Shown in pieces: positions 60,399 through 64,000 of a stretch of DNA of 64,000 nt. The first letter of the stretch is position 1. Each line of letters starts with the position of its first letter. The stretch is taken from assembly GCF_004103755.1 (NCBI RefSeq), contig NZ_CP035283.1, positions 2,666,001 to 2,730,000 on the forward strand, written 5' to 3'. Under the pieces are notes generated by a model. The model was not told the origin of the DNA, ran no database searches, and saw nothing but the letters and a program-made list of their open reading frames with translations. The position numbers and the translations under genes were made by a program. The DNA comes from Caproiciproducens sp. NJN-50 (GTDB lineage Bacteria; Bacillota; Clostridia; Oscillospirales; Acutalibacteraceae).

Positions 60399-61550
60399 AT
60401 GAAACTGCTTCACCTCTCCGATCTCCACATCGGCAAGCGCGTCTGCGAATTCAGCATGCTGGAAGACCAGAGGCATATCCTGGAACAGATTGCCGGAATC
60501 GCGCGCGACGTGCGCCCGGACGCCGTTCTGATCGCGGGCGACCTCTATGACCGGAGCATTCCGGTCGGGGAGGCCGTCACGCTTTTGGACGATTTTCTGA
60601 CCGAGCTGTCCGGACAGGCCATTCCCGTATTCGCCATCAGCGGGAATCACGATTCTCCGGAACGGCTTGATTTCGGCAGCCGCATCATGCGCAAAAACAA
60701 CGTGATGATCGCGGGCACCTTCCAGGGAACCGTTCCCCACGCCGTTCTTTCCGACCGGTTCGGAACCGTACATATTTATTTGCTGCCGTTCCTGCGTCCC
60801 GCCGCGGCACAGCCTTTTTTCGGACCCGAAAAAACGGACACCTACGACCACGCGGTCCGCGCGGCGCTCGGCACGGTCCCGCCCGACCCCGGCGAGCGGA
60901 ACGTTCTGGTCGCTCATCAATTCGTCGTCAGCGGCTCCGCGGAGCCGGACCGCTGCGACAGTGAAACGGTTTCCGTCGGCGGGCTGGACAGCGTCGATGT
61001 TTCCGCGTTCGACGGGTTCGACTACGTCGCCCTCGGCCATCTGCACGGGCCGCAGCAGATCGGACGCCCGACGGCGCGCTATGCCGGCTCCCCGCTGAAA
61101 TATTCCTTTTCGGAGACCCGGCAGAAAAAGAGTGTCACGGTGGCGGAGCTGGGCGAGAAAGGAAAAATCGAGCTGACCCGGATTCCCCTGACGCCGCTGC
61201 GGGACATGAGGGAGATCCGCGGCCCGATCGAGGCGCTGACCGCGCCGGAAACCTTTGAGGGAACCAACCGGGAGGATTACATCCGCGCCGTTCTGACCGA
61301 TGAAAAGGAGATTGCCGATGCGGCCGGAAAGCTGCGCGCGATTTATCCCAATCTGATGCGGATCGATTTTGAAAACAGGCGGATGGATTCCCAAAATACC
61401 GGCACTTCAGCGTCGGGAGATCCCTCGCTCAGAACGCCGATGCAGTTGTTTGAAGAATTCTATCAGGACCGCAACGGAGCGCCGATGTCCGGCGAGGAAC
61501 GGGAGATCATCGGAAAAATCATCGAGGAAGCCGGGAGGGACGCCATATGA
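60399..61550 (+). CDS. sbcD: exonuclease SbcD (Mre11 family)
   Basis: A 383-residue manganese-dependent nuclease that cuts hairpins and ends with SbcC. Phosphoesterase motifs: LHLSDLHIGKR, VLIAGDLYDRSIP, FAISGNHDSPERL, NVLVAHQFVV, YVALGHLHGPQQI. ATG at 60399, coupled to sbcC by ATGA. Confidence 0.95.
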   Translation: MKLLHLSDLHIGKRVCEFSMLEDQRHILEQIAGIARDVRPDAVLIAGDLYDRSIPVGEAVTLLDDFLTELSGQAIPVFAISGNHDSPERLDFGSRIMRKNNVMIAGTFQGTVPHAVLSDRFGTVHIYLLPFLRPAAAQPFFGPEKTDTYDHAVRAALGTVPPDPGERNVLVAHQFVVSGSAEPDRCDSETVSVGGLDSVDVSAFDGFDYVALGHLHGPQQIGRPTARYAGSPLKYSFSETRQKKSVTVAELGEKGKIELTRIPLTPLRDMREIRGPIEALTAPETFEGTNREDYIRAVLTDEKEIADAAGKLRAIYPNLMRIDFENRRMDSQNTGTSASGDPSLRTPMQLFEEFYQDRNGAPMSGEEREIIGKIIEEAGRDAI

Positions 61551-64000
61551 AGCCGCTGAACCTGGTCGTCAGCGCGTTCGGCCCCTACGCCGGCCGGGTG
61601 GAACTCCCCATGCGGGAATTTGGGTCCGGCGGGCTGTTTCTGATCTGCGGGGACACCGGCGCGGGCAAGACCACGATTTTTGACGCGATCTCGTTCGCGC
61701 TGTTCGGCGAGGTCAGCGGCTCCACCCGGACCCTCGACACGCTGAGGAGCAATTTCTCAGAGCCGGATACCAAAACCTTTGTGGAGCTTCTCTTCTCCCA
61801 TGGCGGGAAGGAATACAAAATTCTGCGAAATCCGAGTTACAAACGCCCGAAGAAAAGAGGCGCCGGGGAAGCGACGGAAACCGCGGACGCCGTTCTGACC
61901 CTGCCGGACGGCTCCGTGCGGACGGGAAGCTCCCGCGTGACGCAGGAGATCGTCGGGCTGCTCGGCATCGACCACAGGCAGTTCAAACAGGTGGCGATGA
62001 TCGCTCAGGGAGAATTTCTCGATCTGCTTCTCGCGGAAAGCGCCGAACGCGCGGAAATCTTCCGCCGCGTGTTTTCCACCGACCTGTTCCGCCGCGTGGA
62101 GGAACTGCTGAAAACCCGGGAGCTGGAATTGCGCCGCGGCTGGGAGGAGAGCGCCCGCGGCATTCTGCAGGACGCCGCTCTGATCCGTCCCGGGGAGAAC
62201 AGCGCACTCGAAGAGGCGCTGTCCGCCTGTCTCGGCGAAAATGACGTCAATCTGATCCCTCAAGTCCTGCAGCTCCTGTCCGCCGCAAACGCGGACGACG
62301 CCGGCGAGCTGAAAGCCGCAGAGAACGAGCTGGCCGGGTCGCGGGACAGAGTTTCCGGGCTGATCGCTTCTCTGGCCGCCGCACGGCAGACGGCGCAGGC
62401 TTTTGAGTCGCTGGAATCGGCAAAAAAACATCATGCGGAGCTTCTGGAACAAGGCGGGGAGATGGAGCGGCAGGCAAAAGCGCTGCGCGCGGCGGAGCAG
62501 GCCGGGTCGCGCGTCACGCCGGCCCGTTCCGCATTGCTCCGGGAACAAAAGGCGCTCCAGGCGCTGGAAGAGGAGATTGCGGCCCTGGCCGGAAAAATCG
62601 CCACTGCGGATGCCGCCCTCGGCGGATTGAAAGCGGCGGCGGCGGCGGAGCGAGAGAAGGAGCCGGAGCGCGAAAAACTTTCGGGTGCGATCGGCACGCT
62701 TTCCTCCGTACTCCCGGGCTACCGGAAAGCGGAGCTTCTGGAACGGCAAACCGTGGAGCTGGAGCGTTCCCTCGCCGGACAGGACACGCTTCTGGGTTCC
62801 CTCAGCGAAAAAAAGAAAACCCTTGCGGAGGTGCGCGATCGGCTTCGGGCAGAACTTGAAGGCCTGGCGGACGCGGAGGTCGAACGCCTCGCCTGCAAAA
62901 CGGCCGAGGAAAATGCCCGCAGGACCTGCGAGGCTCTTTCCGGGATCCTGGACTCCGTCGGGAACATCCGAAAACTGATCGACGGATACCGTTCGACGCG
63001 GAACGGATATCTGAAAGAAGAGGCCGCTTACCGTGAGGCGAATGCCTCCTGCGACCTGGCGGAACGGGCCTTTCTGCGCCAGCAGGCCGGGCTTCTTGCC
63101 TCCGGTTTGGCCGACGGGGCTCCCTGCCCCGTCTGCGGCTCCACCAGCCATCCCCGCCCGGCCGTCCTGGACGGGCCGGCCGTGACGGAAGAACAGCTCC
63201 GACGCCTGAAAGCGGAGCGCGACCGGCATCACGGCGCGCTGGAATCGGCCGGCCTGAAACTCAAAGCCGCCGAAACCCGCATTCTGTCCGACCGGGAAAA
63301 CCTTCGCAAATCCGTCAACGATCTGCTCGGCGGCGTCACGGGCGATGAAAACGTTCAGGCTCTGGAACAAAGAGCGCTCCAAGTTCGCGCACAGGCCGAA
63401 CAGGATCGCACCCAGGCTCTGGCAAAGCTGGGCGCTCAGGAAAAACGCTGCCGGAGAAAATCCGAATGCTCCGCGCGGCTGGGCCTGACCGAAAAAGATC
63501 TGGCGGACGCCGACCGCGAGCTGGAAACACTGACCGGAAAAAGAAACAGCTTTTCGGCATCGCTGGAGGCAAAGCGCGCCGAGACGATGTCGGCGCGCGC
63601 TTCCCTCCCTTTCCCGACGGAGAGGGAAGCCGAGCAAAAACTCGATGAGCTGAACCGCACGCTCACCGCGATGAAACAGTCTCTTCAAAAGGCGGAGGAC
63701 GCATACCGTTCCTGTCTCGGCGAACGGGAAGGGGCGGCCGCCGTCCTTGAGGATAACCGAAAAAGGGTGGGTCTGACCCGAACCCAGGCGGAAGGGCTGG
63801 AGCAGGAGTACCGTCTCCGCCTGACGGAGGCCGGATTCCGGACGGAGGAAGAATATCTCGCATGCATCCTTCCTGCCGAGCAAATGGAACGGCTGCGGCA
63901 AAATCAGACCGATTACCGGGACGACCGGCTGCGGACCGAGGACATGATACGCCGCCTCACGGCGGAGACCTCCGGGAAAACTCCCTCCGACCTCGCGGGG
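61547..64000 (+). CDS. sbcC: exonuclease SbcC (Rad50 family), 3' end outside the window
   Basis: The first 818 residues of an SMC-like ATPase, open to the right edge. The Walker A motif is FLICGDTGAGKTTIFDAISFALFG, followed by QVAMIAQGEFLDLLLAESAERAEIFRRVF, which includes the Q-loop. Long coiled coils flank the zinc hook CPVC (Cys near 527, DGAPCPVCGSTSHPRPA). The C-terminal ABC signature and Walker B are beyond the window. Confidence 0.95.
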   Translation, partial: MKPLNLVVSAFGPYAGRVELPMREFGSGGLFLICGDTGAGKTTIFDAISFALFGEVSGSTRTLDTLRSNFSEPDTKTFVELLFSHGGKEYKILRNPSYKRPKKRGAGEATETADAVLTLPDGSVRTGSSRVTQEIVGLLGIDHRQFKQVAMIAQGEFLDLLLAESAERAEIFRRVFSTDLFRRVEELLKTRELELRRGWEESARGILQDAALIRPGENSALEEALSACLGENDVNLIPQVLQLLSAANADDAGELKAAENELAGSRDRVSGLIASLAAARQTAQAFESLESAKKHHAELLEQGGEMERQAKALRAAEQAGSRVTPARSALLREQKALQALEEEIAALAGKIATADAALGGLKAAAAAEREKEPEREKLSGAIGTLSSVLPGYRKAELLERQTVELERSLAGQDTLLGSLSEKKKTLAEVRDRLRAELEGLADAEVERLACKTAEENARRTCEALSGILDSVGNIRKLIDGYRSTRNGYLKEEAAYREANASCDLAERAFLRQQAGLLASGLADGAPCPVCGSTSHPRPAVLDGPAVTEEQLRRLKAERDRHHGALESAGLKLKAAETRILSDRENLRKSVNDLLGGVTGDENVQALEQRALQVRAQAEQDRTQALAKLGAQEKRCRRKSECSARLGLTEKDLADADRELETLTGKRNSFSASLEAKRAETMSARASLPFPTEREAEQKLDELNRTLTAMKQSLQKAEDAYRSCLGEREGAAAVLEDNRKRVGLTRTQAEGLEQEYRLRLTEAGFRTEEEYLACILPAEQMERLRQNQTDYRDDRLRTEDMIRRLTAETSGKTPSDLAG

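Noticed and set aside
61757..63901. 714-codon open frame antisense to sbcC
   Set aside because: It is a shadow of the GC-rich coding strand; sbcC motifs (Walker A, zinc hook) are in frame on the plus strand across the whole stretch.
1..64000. Insertion sequences, prophage or integrative element
   Set aside because: No transposase, integrase, phage structural or conjugation gene is seen anywhere in the window.

Overview
The window reads as a chromosomal segment of an anaerobic, endospore-forming Clostridia bacterium, most likely in the Oscillospirales (Ruminococcaceae / Acutalibacteraceae / Caproiciproducens-like group). The grounds are a spoIVB-spo0A pair, an Enterococcus-type V-ATPase with predicted Na+ ligands, GatCAB-dependent amidotransfer, an AmmeMemoRadiSam locus, many small ECF and Rrf2-type genes, and moderately high GC with AT-rich intergenic promoters. 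Genus-level assignment is inference. No rRNA operon, insertion sequence, prophage or CRISPR-Cas locus is visible.

Layout. 1-5.4 kb: dCTP deaminase, a zinc-ribbon protein preceded by an abnormal tRNA-like gene, a PerR/Fur regulator, a YitT membrane protein, a polysaccharide flippase and two ECF S-components. 5.5-8.7 kb: a MocR/PdxR-type regulator divergent from the S-components, then pepT and a GNAT acetyltransferase. 8.8-13.7 kb: aspS-gatCAB, the tRNA-dependent Asn/Gln route. 13.8-16.4 kb: a DJ-1/VOC fusion, MsrAB, YwbE. 16.6-19.3 kb: spo0A, spoIVB and a small protein. 19.3-25.2 kb: a chemoreceptor remnant and a polyamine operon (speD, speA-like, speE, carboxynorspermidine synthase and decarboxylase). 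25.4-34.1 kb: a seven-gene uronate-type operon (enolase-superfamily enzyme, TctCBA transporter, KdgF-like cupin, KduD, KduI) divergent from a PrpR-like regulator whose AAA+ domain is degenerate. 34.2-38.3 kb: two alpha/beta hydrolases, an Rrf2 regulator and an FAH-family enzyme. 38.6-47.9 kb: a DUF1858 gene and a nine-gene V-ATPase operon. 48.1-50.4 kb: AmmeMemoRadiSam A/B fusion plus radical SAM enzyme. 50.4-53.5 kb: a Ser-rich exported protein, tandem-repeat array 1, a small membrane protein, YbjQ and an RlmI-like methyltransferase. 53.7-59.3 kb: MltG, a MATE transporter, a Crp/Fnr regulator, CymR-like Rrf2, CysK, TcdA. 59.4-64 kb: tandem-repeat array 2, a glyoxalase, sbcD and the 5' part of sbcC.

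The most unusual signal is a repeat family in two arrays 8 kb apart (51.2-51.65 kb, four units; 59.36-60.0 kb, six units). Each unit of 106-107 bp carries an extended -10 box (TGTTATAAT), then a near-perfect hairpin that would sit at the 5' end of any RNA started there, then a variable part of about 40 bp. Each array ends in one extra -10 box just upstream of a gene on the same strand. Other unusual items are a tRNA(Trp)-like gene with a shortened anticodon arm behind a strong promoter, an inverted repeat that would hide the spoIVB ribosome binding site, a Spo0A receiver lacking the conserved Lys, and an enhancer-binding-protein homologue that has lost its Walker A and GAFTGA motifs.
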